From an uncultured Erysipelotrichaceae bacterium (GTDB taxonomy: Bacteria > Bacillota_I > Bacilli_A > RF39 > UBA660): DNA of 10,469 bases. Shown here in pieces: positions 1-6,256 of this stretch. The position numbers and the translations under genes were made by a program. The notes beneath the pieces are model-generated. The model was not told the DNA's origin, searched no databases, and saw only the letters and a program-made list of their open reading frames with translations. The DNA is taken from assembly GCA_902772675.1 (NCBI GenBank), contig CACYBN010000127.1, positions 1 through 10,469 on the forward strand, read 5' to 3'. Each line of letters starts with the position of its first letter. Position 1 is the first letter of the stretch.

Positions 1-1584
1 CCTAAAAAACAAATTGAAATAAAAGGACAACAATTAACTGAAATAGTTAAATATATAAGTAATCTATCTAAAGAAAGACAATTTAATATTAAACAATTAT
101 GGTTAGATAAAATACCTGAAAAGATATATTTAGATACTATTAAAAATGAATATAATTATCAAAAGAAAGACTTTAATATTAATCCAGTTATTGGATTATA
201 TGATAATCCTAGAGAACAAAAACAAGGTCTAGTTACATTAGATTTAAACAATAAAGGAAATGTTGCTATATATTCAATAGATGAAAGAAATACTATTACT
301 AATACTATTATTTATTCTTTAATAACAACTTATTCTACAGATGAATTAAATTTATATATTCTTGATTTCGATAGCCAAACATTAAAAATGTATAAGGAAG
401 CTCCTCAAGTTGGAGATGTACTATTTATAGATGAAGAAGATAAAATGAATTATATGTTTAGAATGATAAATGAAGAATTTGAAAAAAGAAAAATATTATT
501 CCAAGATTATAATGCTAGTTATAACTATTATATTAAGAATTCTGGAAATACACTTCCTAATATAGTAATTATGATTCATGGAATGGATATGATGAAAGAG
601 ACATATGAGGAAAGTGTGGATGAGTTAGGCAGAATATCAAGAGATGGACCTAAATATGGAATATATATAATTTATACTGCAACTTCAGATAGAGTAATGA
701 AAATGGCATATAGATCTAATTTCCAACAAGTAATACCTTTAAAATTAACTCAAGCATCTGATTATAATTCATTATTAGGTAAAAAAGGACCAATGATATC
801 AGATTATCCTAATAGAGGAATGATTTTATTGAATGATAATATCTATGAATTCCAAACTGCAGTAATTGGTAGTGAAGAAGAAAGTGTTGAAATAGTAAAA
901 GAAGCAATTAGTAAATTAAAAGATACTAATATCAAGAAAGTAGGAGAAATAAAAACAATTCCAGAACATATTAGCTGGAAAGATATATTAAATGAAGATA
1001 TATCTATAGAAAAGATACCTATTGGTATTGAAAAAGAATCTTTAAAAACAGCTTATATAGATTTTTCTAAAACAAAACTTTTATTTGTAGATTCAGTAGA
1101 TATTAAAAGTATTAATTCTTTATATGAAATAATGACAAAGAATTTAATTAATAATGGATTTAATATAATTAAAATAGATGGAACATCTGAAGAAAGAAAT
1201 TTAGCTACTTTAAGAGAAGAATCTTTAAAGAATAATACAATTGTATTTATAAAAAATGTAGATGACTGGATAAGAGGTTTATCTAAAGAAGATCAAGATA
1301 CTATTTGTGATTATTTCGATGACGTTGTAAGTTTAGATAGTAGAATTATCATCATGGATAATATAGTTAATTTAAAGACTTATATGTTTGATAAATGGTA
1401 TAAGAGATATATTAGAAAAGATATAGGTATCTATATAGGTAAATCATTAAATGATTGTAATTCATTTAGTGTAGATAATTCGTTTAATGAAAAGAAAGAA
1501 GCTATTCCTGAAGGATATGCATATAATGTTATAGATGGTCATGGTATAAAAATTAAATTAGTGGAGGATGATATAAATGAATAA
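1..1584 (+). CDS. essC: EssC-type T7SS motor ATPase, C-terminal part (5' end outside window)
   Basis: The reading frame is open from base 1 and ends at TAA 1582-1584, so this is the last 527 residues of a much longer protein; the internal ATG at 388 is not the start. EssC/YukB is the inner-membrane FtsK/SpoIIIE ATPase that powers WXG100 and effector export in Bacillota. Two tandem RecA-like modules can be seen. The first (about residues 60-290 of the fragment) keeps the family pattern of core strand, an LDFD strand, an EEFEKRK helix and the NIVIMIHGMD strand. The second (about 320-520) is more diverged. The P-loop position of the first module reads YSIDERNTI (residues 91-99) with no GK[ST], and its Walker B strand has His where Asp is expected. 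The second module also lacks a P-loop (about 361-370). ATPase module 1, the FHA domains and the TM segments would lie upstream. The overlap with esaB by 8 nt is typical of T7SSb loci. The family call is firm; the domain borders are approximate. Confidence 0.88.
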   Translation, partial: PKKQIEIKGQQLTEIVKYISNLSKERQFNIKQLWLDKIPEKIYLDTIKNEYNYQKKDFNINPVIGLYDNPREQKQGLVTLDLNNKGNVAIYSIDERNTITNTIIYSLITTYSTDELNLYILDFDSQTLKMYKEAPQVGDVLFIDEEDKMNYMFRMINEEFEKRKILFQDYNASYNYYIKNSGNTLPNIVIMIHGMDMMKETYEESVDELGRISRDGPKYGIYIIYTATSDRVMKMAYRSNFQQVIPLKLTQASDYNSLLGKKGPMISDYPNRGMILLNDNIYEFQTAVIGSEEESVEIVKEAISKLKDTNIKKVGEIKTIPEHISWKDILNEDISIEKIPIGIEKESLKTAYIDFSKTKLLFVDSVDIKSINSLYEIMTKNLINNGFNIIKIDGTSEERNLATLREESLKNNTIVFIKNVDDWIRGLSKEDQDTICDYFDDVVSLDSRIIIMDNIVNLKTYMFDKWYKRYIRKDIGIYIGKSLNDCNSFSVDNSFNEKKEAIPEGYAYNVIDGHGIKIKLVEDDINE

Positions 1585-1828
1585 TAAAGTTTTAGTCAAA
1601 ATATATGTTCCAAAACTAGAACTAGAATATGAAATGCATATTTATGTTGGAAAGAAAATAGGTGATATTATATTATTATTTTCTAAAATGATATCAGACT
1701 CATCTAAAGGGTATTATGAATATAGTAATGAACTTTTATATAATAAAATTACTGGAGAAAAGTATGATATAAATACAACTATAAAGAAAACAGATATAAG
1801 AAATGGAACAGAACTTACATTTATTTAA
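1577..1828 (+). CDS. esaB: EsaB/YukD-like ubiquitin-fold T7SS protein
   Basis: This 83-aa protein begins inside the end of essC (8-nt overlap), preceded by GTGGAGGATG at about 1561-1570, a good Shine-Dalgarno. Length, position beside essC, the alternating hydrophobic beta pattern at the N-terminus (VLVKIYVP), the central helix (about residues 28-40) and the C-terminal strand ending NGTELTFI fit the ubiquitin-like YukD/EsaB family. EsaB is a cytoplasmic component needed for T7SSb function in staphylococci and Bacillus; its biochemical role is not settled. It lacks the C-terminal di-glycine of true ubiquitin, as expected for the family. The assignment rests on size, fold pattern and context rather than on a catalytic motif. 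Confidence 0.8.
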   Translation: MNNKVLVKIYVPKLELEYEMHIYVGKKIGDIILLFSKMISDSSKGYYEYSNELLYNKITGEKYDINTTIKKTDIRNGTELTFI

Positions 1829-1899
1829 GTGTAAAATTTTGTATTATATATATAAAAAAATGTAAAAAAGTGTTAATATCACAATAGGAGGAAATTATT
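1829..1899 (+). promoter_or_regulatory. Intergenic leader with candidate promoter and strong RBS for the accessory operon
   Basis: The 71-nt gap after esaB contains an extended -10-like box, TGTTAATAT at 1871-1879. It is followed 6 nt later by AGGAGG (1886-1891), 8 nt before the ATG at 1900. The box sits inside an imperfect palindrome, GTGTTAATATCAC (1870-1882), which might bind a regulator. No convincing -35 hexamer is seen. TGTAAAATT (1830-1838) stands at the same distance from the RBS as an identical 9-mer upstream of the WXG100 gene at 5646. The RBS is certain; the promoter is only likely in such AT-rich sequence. Confidence 0.4.
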
Positions 1900-2376
1900 A
1901 TGGACGAGCAAAAAGAAAAATCTAGAATAACACCTGAGGTAGCTTATGTAAAATCAATTGATTTGCTTGAAAAAGGTATCTCAAATACTGTTGTTAATAC
2001 TGAAAAAGTTAAATTTTATCAAGGCGTAAGCATTTTTTCATCATTAGCTATTGGAGCTATATTAGGATTAACTAGTCAGAATATAGCAGCATTCTTAACA
2101 CCAATAATTTTAATTAATGGTAGTGTTTTACCTCTAACTATAAAAGTTTTAAAAGCTTTTAAAGATATGATAGAAGATATGAAAGATAAAAAAGAAAAAC
2201 TACAATCAGGAGAATTAAATCCTAATGAATTTTATAATGAACAACAAAGTTATTTTACAAGAAAAAATAATACGCAAGTATTAGATAGGTTATCAACTGA
2301 TACATCTAAATTAACATCAGAAGAGAGAGAGATGTTATCAAAATTTTCAAGTGAAGAACATGGGAAGACTATGTAG
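1900..2376 (+). CDS. Two-TM membrane protein of unknown family, T7SS-associated
   Basis: I do not recognise a family for this 158-aa protein. It opens with a charged segment (residues 1-38) and then has a hydrophobic hairpin with two probable membrane helices (about 41-58 and 62-83). A highly charged helical tail follows (KAFKDMIEDMKDKKEK at 85-100), then a polar C-terminus rich in Ser, Thr and Glu. There is no signal peptide. Both tails should be on the same side of the membrane, and the Lys-rich segment after TM2 suggests the cytoplasm. It is the first gene of the seven-gene accessory operon and has the best RBS in it (AGGAGG at 1886-1891). The next gene starts 8 nt after its stop, using an RBS that includes the stop codon. 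Possible roles are immunity protein for the effector at 4066-5556 or membrane partner of the secretion machine. Both are inference from context only. Confidence 0.75.
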   Translation: MDEQKEKSRITPEVAYVKSIDLLEKGISNTVVNTEKVKFYQGVSIFSSLAIGAILGLTSQNIAAFLTPIILINGSVLPLTIKVLKAFKDMIEDMKDKKEKLQSGELNPNEFYNEQQSYFTRKNNTQVLDRLSTDTSKLTSEEREMLSKFSSEEHGKTM

Positions 2377-2384
2377 GTGAGTAT

Positions 2385-2633
2385 ATGATTAAAGAAGGAA
2401 CAAAATTACCAATAAATGGGAGAGATGCAGGTGTTATAGCTGCTTTAGAACATGACAATAATTATTATATTAATGTTAAATTTTTAGATGGAGATGAAAG
2501 TTTTTATATTTATAAAGTAACTCCTGAAGAAGATGGATTTAAACTAGAAAGAGAAATAGACGAAGAAAAATTGGTTGTCTTAATGTTGGAATTCTCTAAA
2601 AAAATAGCAAGGGATTTAAATATTAATGAATAG
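2385..2633 (+). CDS. Small hypothetical protein (82 aa) in T7SS accessory operon
   Basis: I do not recognise this 82-aa acidic protein. Residues 1-60 alternate hydrophobic and polar residues in a way that suggests a small beta domain (strands around GVIAAL, YYINVKFL, SFYIYKV). Residues 60-80 look like one amphipathic helix (LVVLMLEFSKKIARDL). Size and a beta-rich layout recall the DUF4176 proteins encoded next to it, but the diagnostic L-P-[VI]-G-S start and the Y-P-x-G and F-x-G-Y motifs are absent. I therefore do not place it in that family. TAGGTGAG at 2374-2381 is the RBS for the ATG at 2385. Its 3' end overlaps the next gene by 8 nt, so translation of the two is probably coupled. Confidence 0.72.
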   Translation: MIKEGTKLPINGRDAGVIAALEHDNNYYINVKFLDGDESFYIYKVTPEEDGFKLEREIDEEKLVVLMLEFSKKIARDLNINE

Positions 2634-2967
2634 TTTTTTACCAGTTGGGAGTGTTATATCTCTAAAAAATAGTAATAAAAAATATATTGTTTTAGGATAT
2701 TTCCCAATAACAGCGGAAGAGAAGATATATGATTATTTATGCTTTAATTATCCCAATGGTTTAAAAGATAAAGAAATAAAATATGTTGAAGATGACGAAA
2801 TAGATATTGTTTATTTTATTGGATATCAGTCAAAATATAATGATAAGCTATTAGACTTTTTAAAAGAACAATCTAGTATTTTAAAAAGTGCTAAAGACAT
2901 AAGAAAAGCAACATTAGAAATGGTACTAAAATATAATGAAAGATATGGGAAGAAAGTGGATTTATGA
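2626..2967 (+). CDS. DUF4176-type T7SS-associated protein (copy 1)
   Basis: This 113-aa protein carries the DUF4176 signature: FLPVGSVISL at residues 4-13, a GYFPI strand, a YDYLCFNYPNG block near the centre and VYFIGYQS near residue 65. DUF4176 proteins are small, are found mainly beside T7SSb/LXG toxin genes, and are thought to assist effectors in the cytoplasm; their exact task here is unknown. The C-terminal extension of about 35 residues after the core looks helical (SILKSAKDIRKATLEMVLKY). The start overlaps the previous gene by 8 nt, and the stop shares ATGA with the next start (4-nt overlap). Pairwise, copies 1 and 3 resemble each other more than either resembles copy 2. Confidence 0.85.
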   Translation: MNSFLPVGSVISLKNSNKKYIVLGYFPITAEEKIYDYLCFNYPNGLKDKEIKYVEDDEIDIVYFIGYQSKYNDKLLDFLKEQSSILKSAKDIRKATLEMVLKYNERYGKKVDL

Positions 2968-3209
2968 GTGATTTATTACCAGTTGGATCAGTAGTTAGTA
3001 TTAAGGAATTTGATAAGTTATATATTATATGTTCAGCAGATTCAAAGGAAGAATATCAATATATTTTAGCACCATACCCTATAGGAATAACTCAAGTATT
3101 TCTTGTAAGGAAAGAAAAAAAAGAAAACATAACAAAAGTATGGTTTTCTGGTTATATTGATAATGAATATATTTTTAATAAATATTTAGAAAATGAAGGT
3201 GGTAATTAG
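2964..3209 (+). CDS. DUF4176-like T7SS-associated protein, short and divergent (copy 2)
   Basis: At 81 aa this is the shortest of the three related proteins. It opens with LLPVGSVVSI (residues 4-13), nearly the same as its neighbour, and keeps a YP-x-G turn (APYPIG) and a VWFSGY strand in place of V-x-FIGY. The YDYLC block is replaced by YQYILA, and the C-terminal helical extension is missing. The protein looks like a diverged tandem duplicate reduced to the core fold. It starts within the ATGA overlap with the previous gene (2964-2967). It also stops one base before the chosen start of the next gene, whose RBS lies in its last codons. Family assignment follows from the shared motifs; function is unknown. 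Confidence 0.78.
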   Translation: MSDLLPVGSVVSIKEFDKLYIICSADSKEEYQYILAPYPIGITQVFLVRKEKKENITKVWFSGYIDNEYIFNKYLENEGGN

Positions 3210-3210
3210 T

Positions 3211-3738
3211 ATGGCAGGATATACCTTAAATCAATTTGGATGGGCTACTAAACTAGAAGAATGTAAAAGTAAAGAAGAATCAGAAAATTCAGCAAAATTA
3301 AAATGTTTAGAGAAAAAACAAGCAGCAGCTATTGCTGCAGAAAATGTTAGCTTTTTTATTGAAGAATGTGGATCTGGTATTAGTTTAATTAATAATTCTA
3401 AAGAAAAAGCAAATGATATTACTGAAAATACTGTTAAAAAACATGTAAATGAAATGGCAAAGTTTAGTAGTACTATAAGTGGAAATATATCAAGTTTAGA
3501 AGGTTTAGTAGAAAGATTAGAAAAAATTGAAACGATGTATCAAAAGATGGCTCAAAATCATGAAGACAATAGAGGTTTGTGCATTGTTAATAAAGATGTT
3601 TGTTCTGATTGTCAACAACGTGCTAAAGATGCATCATATTTTGATGATGTTAAACAAGAACAAGTATATGGCACTGCATATGGTTTTATTTTGGAAAATT
3701 ATAAAGGAGAAATGGACGGAGTTGAAAAAGTTGAATGA
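3211..3738 (+). CDS. Helical, cysteine-containing hypothetical protein in T7SS effector operon
   Basis: I do not recognise this 175-aa protein. The start is placed at ATG 3211 (MAGYTLNQFGW), because AAGGTGG at 3196-3202 is well spaced for it; the in-frame ATG at 3193 has no good RBS and would overlap the previous gene. Residues about 15-115 are predicted by eye to be long amphipathic helices rich in Lys, Glu and Ala, with heptad-like spacing (ISSLEGLVERLEKIETMYQKM). This recalls the helical partner (Lap/WXG100-like) proteins that accompany T7SSb effectors, but there is no WxG motif. The C-terminal third has a C-x6-C-x2-C group (C124, C131, C134) beside further cysteines at 18, 32 and 53, unusual for a small cytoplasmic helical protein. 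It overlaps the next gene by 4 nt (ATGA). A role as effector-targeting partner is inference. Confidence 0.75.
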   Translation: MAGYTLNQFGWATKLEECKSKEESENSAKLKCLEKKQAAAIAAENVSFFIEECGSGISLINNSKEKANDITENTVKKHVNEMAKFSSTISGNISSLEGLVERLEKIETMYQKMAQNHEDNRGLCIVNKDVCSDCQQRAKDASYFDDVKQEQVYGTAYGFILENYKGEMDGVEKVE

Positions 3739-4061
3739 AAAATAAGTTTTTGCCAATAGGAAGTATTATTACCTATAAAAAAATAGATATGATGATTACG
3801 GGTTATTTTCCAATTATTAGCGTAGAAAACAATCAAAAGAAATATAAAGACTACTTATGTTGTATCTATCCAACCGGTGTAAAAGATAACAAACTATATA
3901 TGGTTGATCTAGAAGAAGTAGAAAAAGTAAAGTTTATAGGATACCAATCACCGAGACAAAATAGGTTTTTAGAAAAACTTTTTGAAGTAAAAGGATTATA
4001 TAAAAAAAATATGAGTGATGAAGAAATTATTGCTTATATGAATAGTAAGAAAGAAGGTTGA
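3735..4061 (+). CDS. DUF4176-type T7SS-associated protein (copy 3)
   Basis: This 108-aa protein has the DUF4176 pattern: FLPIGSIITY at residues 5-14, MITGYFPI, then KDYLCCIYPTG near the middle and VKFIGYQSP near residue 70. The resemblance to copy 1 in the YLC-x-x-YP block and FIGYQS motif is close, and it has a similar helical tail of about 30 residues. It lies directly upstream of the large effector candidate, with 4 nt between its stop and that start, and overlaps the preceding gene by 4 nt. DUF4176 proteins are usually found this close to T7SSb effector genes, so it is the likeliest dedicated helper of the 496-aa protein. That pairing is inferred from position. Confidence 0.85.
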   Translation: MKNKFLPIGSIITYKKIDMMITGYFPIISVENNQKKYKDYLCCIYPTGVKDNKLYMVDLEEVEKVKFIGYQSPRQNRFLEKLFEVKGLYKKNMSDEEIIAYMNSKKEG

Positions 4062-4065
4062 GAAG

Positions 4066-5556
4066 ATGGGAAATTCCAGGCCTGGAGATGGCGGATTTCA
4101 AGTTAATGAAGATTATACCACTCAATTAACCGATATTAGTACTGATTTTAATAATGCTGTTGTTGCTTTTTCTTCAGCTGCTGCAGTAAAAGGTGTAATT
4201 GATACATGTTTCAATACCTTATCAAATCATGACTTTTCTGCTGCAAAAACAGCAATGAAAAATATTTGTGATATTAATAATGATATGCTTTCTGAAGTTC
4301 GAAGTATGAGCTTAGAATTTCAAGCATTGATTTCAGGTTTAGAAGAATTAGATAGATTTATATTAGAAAAATTAGGCGGTTTAAATCTAACCGACACAGA
4401 AAAAGATGGTATTAGGAAAGAGTATGAAAAATATAAAAATGGACAACAAGATTTTTCTGATTTTTTAAATTATTTAGCTGGTTTAAGAAATGAAGACTTA
4501 ATAGCTGATATGTTTGGAGTCCCAGATGAACTTAGAGAAGGATTTAAAATATTCTTTGCTGAATCTGGTAAATATATAGGAGGAAAATTTTTAGAGAAAT
4601 TAGAGCAATATTTTGTTGATTCATCTTTAATTCAGCTTACTCAAGCATGGGGACTTAATTTACAACTGGATGCATTTGCATATGGTGGTTCTCAAGGAGT
4701 GGCTTATAGTATTTCTACTTCAATTTATAATATAATAAAAAATATGTTAAGTAGTGAAGAAGGAGCTTTTGCAGAAAAATATTTAGCTGATTTAGCTGAT
4801 TTTACTTCTTCTGCATTTGGAGGATTTTTCTTAAGCGCAGCACTTATATCATTATTTAATGTGGGGATGTATGCTGTTCAAGGTGACTTAGATTTTGAGA
4901 ATATCTTTAGGTCTGTTGGAGATGGAACAGCAATTGCTCTTTCTACTACTATAAGTAGTCAAATAGTTGAATTATTAGGAGCGGGTTCTGTACCGGGATT
5001 AAGAGAAATAATTGCTGGTGCCGTAGTAGTTAGCTTAGTTTATTATGGCGGTTCTAAATTGGTTGATTATTTAGCAGATCAAATTTGGAGCGATGAAATT
5101 ATGAACTTTGATCATGAGAGATTAATAGAGGAACTAAAAGAAAATGGATACATAATAATGGAGACAAATAAAATAGATGGGTTAGACGAAAATATAATTC
5201 AAACATATTTAAGAATGGAAGATGAGGGAGCTCCTAGAGCTTTAACAAACTTTTTATTAGGAGCATCTGGATTACCTTATGATACATCACTAGATAATTC
5301 TATAGAATTTGATGCAATATTATATTTGTATGATGGATCAAAGGCTGTTTTACCAGGTGAATATACTGATAAAGATATACAGGATTATGCAAAAATGTTG
5401 TATCCTAATTCTGAGGATCAAGAAAAATTTATTGCTATCGCAACTGAAATAAGGGATTATTTTAATAATAACCGAACTGAAGAAACAGGTATTGTTAGAG
5501 AATATATAGGACAAGCTACATTAGATTATACTAGATATGGAGGTTCTTTTTTTTGA
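4066..5556 (+). CDS. Candidate T7SS effector with helical N-terminus and Gly/Ala-rich membrane-active centre
   Basis: This 496-aa protein has no signal peptide. Residues about 15-105 look like a helical hairpin of the kind used by T7SSb substrates (LXG/WXG100-like). I see no clear WxG, and only a weak I-S-G near 89-91 where LXG proteins have L-x-G. Residues 110-235 are mixed helical. Residues about 245-340 form a Gly-, Ala- and Ser-rich hydrophobic region with at least two possible membrane segments (253-271 and 314-328) and small-residue spacing (FGGFFLSAALISL, IIAGAVVVSLVYYGG), which suggests a pore-forming or membrane-inserting domain. Residues 345-496 are acidic, soluble-looking and Tyr-rich, with no toxin motif I can name. 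It is the largest and last gene of the accessory operon, after a DUF4176 gene and before the WXG100 pair; AAGGTTGAGAAG serves as RBS. Effector identity is inference; a structural or scaffold role is possible. Confidence 0.7.
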   Translation: MGNSRPGDGGFQVNEDYTTQLTDISTDFNNAVVAFSSAAAVKGVIDTCFNTLSNHDFSAAKTAMKNICDINNDMLSEVRSMSLEFQALISGLEELDRFILEKLGGLNLTDTEKDGIRKEYEKYKNGQQDFSDFLNYLAGLRNEDLIADMFGVPDELREGFKIFFAESGKYIGGKFLEKLEQYFVDSSLIQLTQAWGLNLQLDAFAYGGSQGVAYSISTSIYNIIKNMLSSEEGAFAEKYLADLADFTSSAFGGFFLSAALISLFNVGMYAVQGDLDFENIFRSVGDGTAIALSTTISSQIVELLGAGSVPGLREIIAGAVVVSLVYYGGSKLVDYLADQIWSDEIMNFDHERLIEELKENGYIIMETNKIDGLDENIIQTYLRMEDEGAPRALTNFLLGASGLPYDTSLDNSIEFDAILYLYDGSKAVLPGEYTDKDIQDYAKMLYPNSEDQEKFIAIATEIRDYFNNNRTEETGIVREYIGQATLDYTRYGGSFF

Positions 5557-5645
5557 AACTTAATATTTGTTAATATATGTAAAATTATAAAAAAAGTATA
5601 ACAATTAATTAATAAAAATGATATAAGTAAAATAGGAGGTAATTT
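5557..5645 (+). promoter_or_regulatory. Intergenic leader with candidate promoter and strong RBS for the WXG100 pair
   Basis: This 89-nt gap carries AGGAGGT at 5634-5640, 6 nt before the ATG. An extended -10-like box, TGATATAAG (5619-5627), ends 6 nt before it. A second possibility is TTGAAA (5553-5558, over the upstream stop codon) with TATGTA (5576-5581) at 17-nt spacing. TGTAAAATT at 5578-5586 repeats the element found before the gene at 1900, with the same 54-nt offset to the RBS. No terminator is visible after the effector gene, so read-through from the operon could add to esx expression. Confidence 0.4.
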
Positions 5646-5924
5646 ATGAGTAATAATATTAGAATCGAAGATATTTCACAATTAATAAAAGATGGTTCAT
5701 CAATGATGGAATATGCTGCTTTATTTAAAAAAGAATATAATAATATTTATGATACAGTAGATGCATTAATGGAATCATGGAAAGGTCAATCTAGTGAAAA
5801 ATATTTAAATAATATTAATAGTTTTAAAGCTGATTTAGAAACTTTTATAAAATTACTAGATGGATATGGTGAATTATATAAGGGCGTAGGAGAAGGATAC
5901 GCTAAACTAGAAGAAGAAATGTAG
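5646..5924 (+). CDS. esxA: WXG100 family protein (EsxA-like)
   Basis: This 92-aa protein is a canonical WXG100 member. It has a helix, the W-K-G turn at residues 45-47, a second helix, and a C-terminal Y-x-x-x-E (Y85 to E89 in YAKLEEEM), the general T7SS export motif. WXG100 proteins are small secreted helical-hairpin dimers; EsxA is both substrate and required component of T7SSb and binds EssC. The strong AGGAGGT RBS fits an abundant product. Its stop codon lies inside the AGGAGGT used by the following WXG100 gene, and the two reading frames are 11 nt apart, so they are expressed together. Which EsxA-D symbol applies cannot be settled from the sequence, so the symbol means only EsxA-like. 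Confidence 0.9.
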   Translation: MSNNIRIEDISQLIKDGSSMMEYAALFKKEYNNIYDTVDALMESWKGQSSEKYLNNINSFKADLETFIKLLDGYGELYKGVGEGYAKLEEEM

Positions 5925-5935
5925 GAGGTAGAAAT

Positions 5936-6223
5936 ATGGGATTTTCATTTACAAGTCAAGGATGTTTAACTGCCGCTGAATCAATTTTAAAATCAGCAGA
6001 TAAAATTGCAGAATTATTAGAGTCTTTTGAACAAGCTAAACAATCAATAATGTCAAATTATTCTTCAGAAGCAGCAAGTGCTATTGAAACAGCATTTACT
6101 AAAATTCAAAATAATGGTCCTGAATTTCATGATGCAGTTGAACAATGTTCTAAATATTTGAGTGAAGTAGTTGCTCCAAACTATGCAGAGTTAGAGAAAA
6201 AAGCTCAAGAAATTGGTGGATAA
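5936..6223 (+). CDS. WXG100-like protein with Y-S-S in place of W-x-G
   Basis: This 95-aa protein has WXG100 length and two-helix layout. At the turn it reads N-Y-S-S-E-A-A-S-A-I (residues 41-50), which aligns with W-x-G-x-A-A-x-A of the family, so Trp is Tyr42 and Gly is Ser44. The C-terminus keeps Y-x-x-x-E (Y83 to E87 in YAELE). There is a Cys at position 10 and another at 71. The gene follows the canonical WXG100 gene, uses AGGAGGT at 5923-5929 as RBS, and is followed at once by an intrinsic terminator. The two products are likely to be co-secreted, perhaps as a heterodimer in the manner of EsxA/EsxB pairs; dimerisation is inference. Confidence 0.87.
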   Translation: MGFSFTSQGCLTAAESILKSADKIAELLESFEQAKQSIMSNYSSEAASAIETAFTKIQNNGPEFHDAVEQCSKYLSEVVAPNYAELEKKAQEIGG

Positions 6224-6249
6224 AAATAGATAGAAATATCTATTTTTTT
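6222..6249 (+). terminator. Intrinsic terminator after the WXG100 pair
   Basis: A perfect 11-bp stem (6222-6232 with 6237-6247) closes a GAAA tetraloop and runs into T residues. It begins within the stop codon of the upstream gene and cleanly separates the T7SS region from the NAD-salvage operon. Confidence 0.88.
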
Positions 6250-6256
6250 ATTTGTT

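Noticed and set aside
388..1584. ATG at 388 as the start of a separate 398-aa gene
   Set aside because: The same frame is open to base 1 and the upstream part encodes the beginning of the same ATPase module. No RBS precedes 388.
3193..3210. ATG at 3193 as the start of the cysteine-containing protein
   Set aside because: It lacks an RBS and overlaps the previous gene, while ATG 3211 has AAGGTGG at a good distance.
3527..3745. 72-aa open frame inside the 3211-3738 gene
   Set aside because: It is in another frame within a well-supported gene, has a Lys/Ile/Met-rich low-complexity translation, and has no RBS.
5604..5613. Short ATTAATTAAT palindrome as an operator
   Set aside because: Such palindromes are expected by chance in sequence this AT-rich and there is no second copy at the other leaders.
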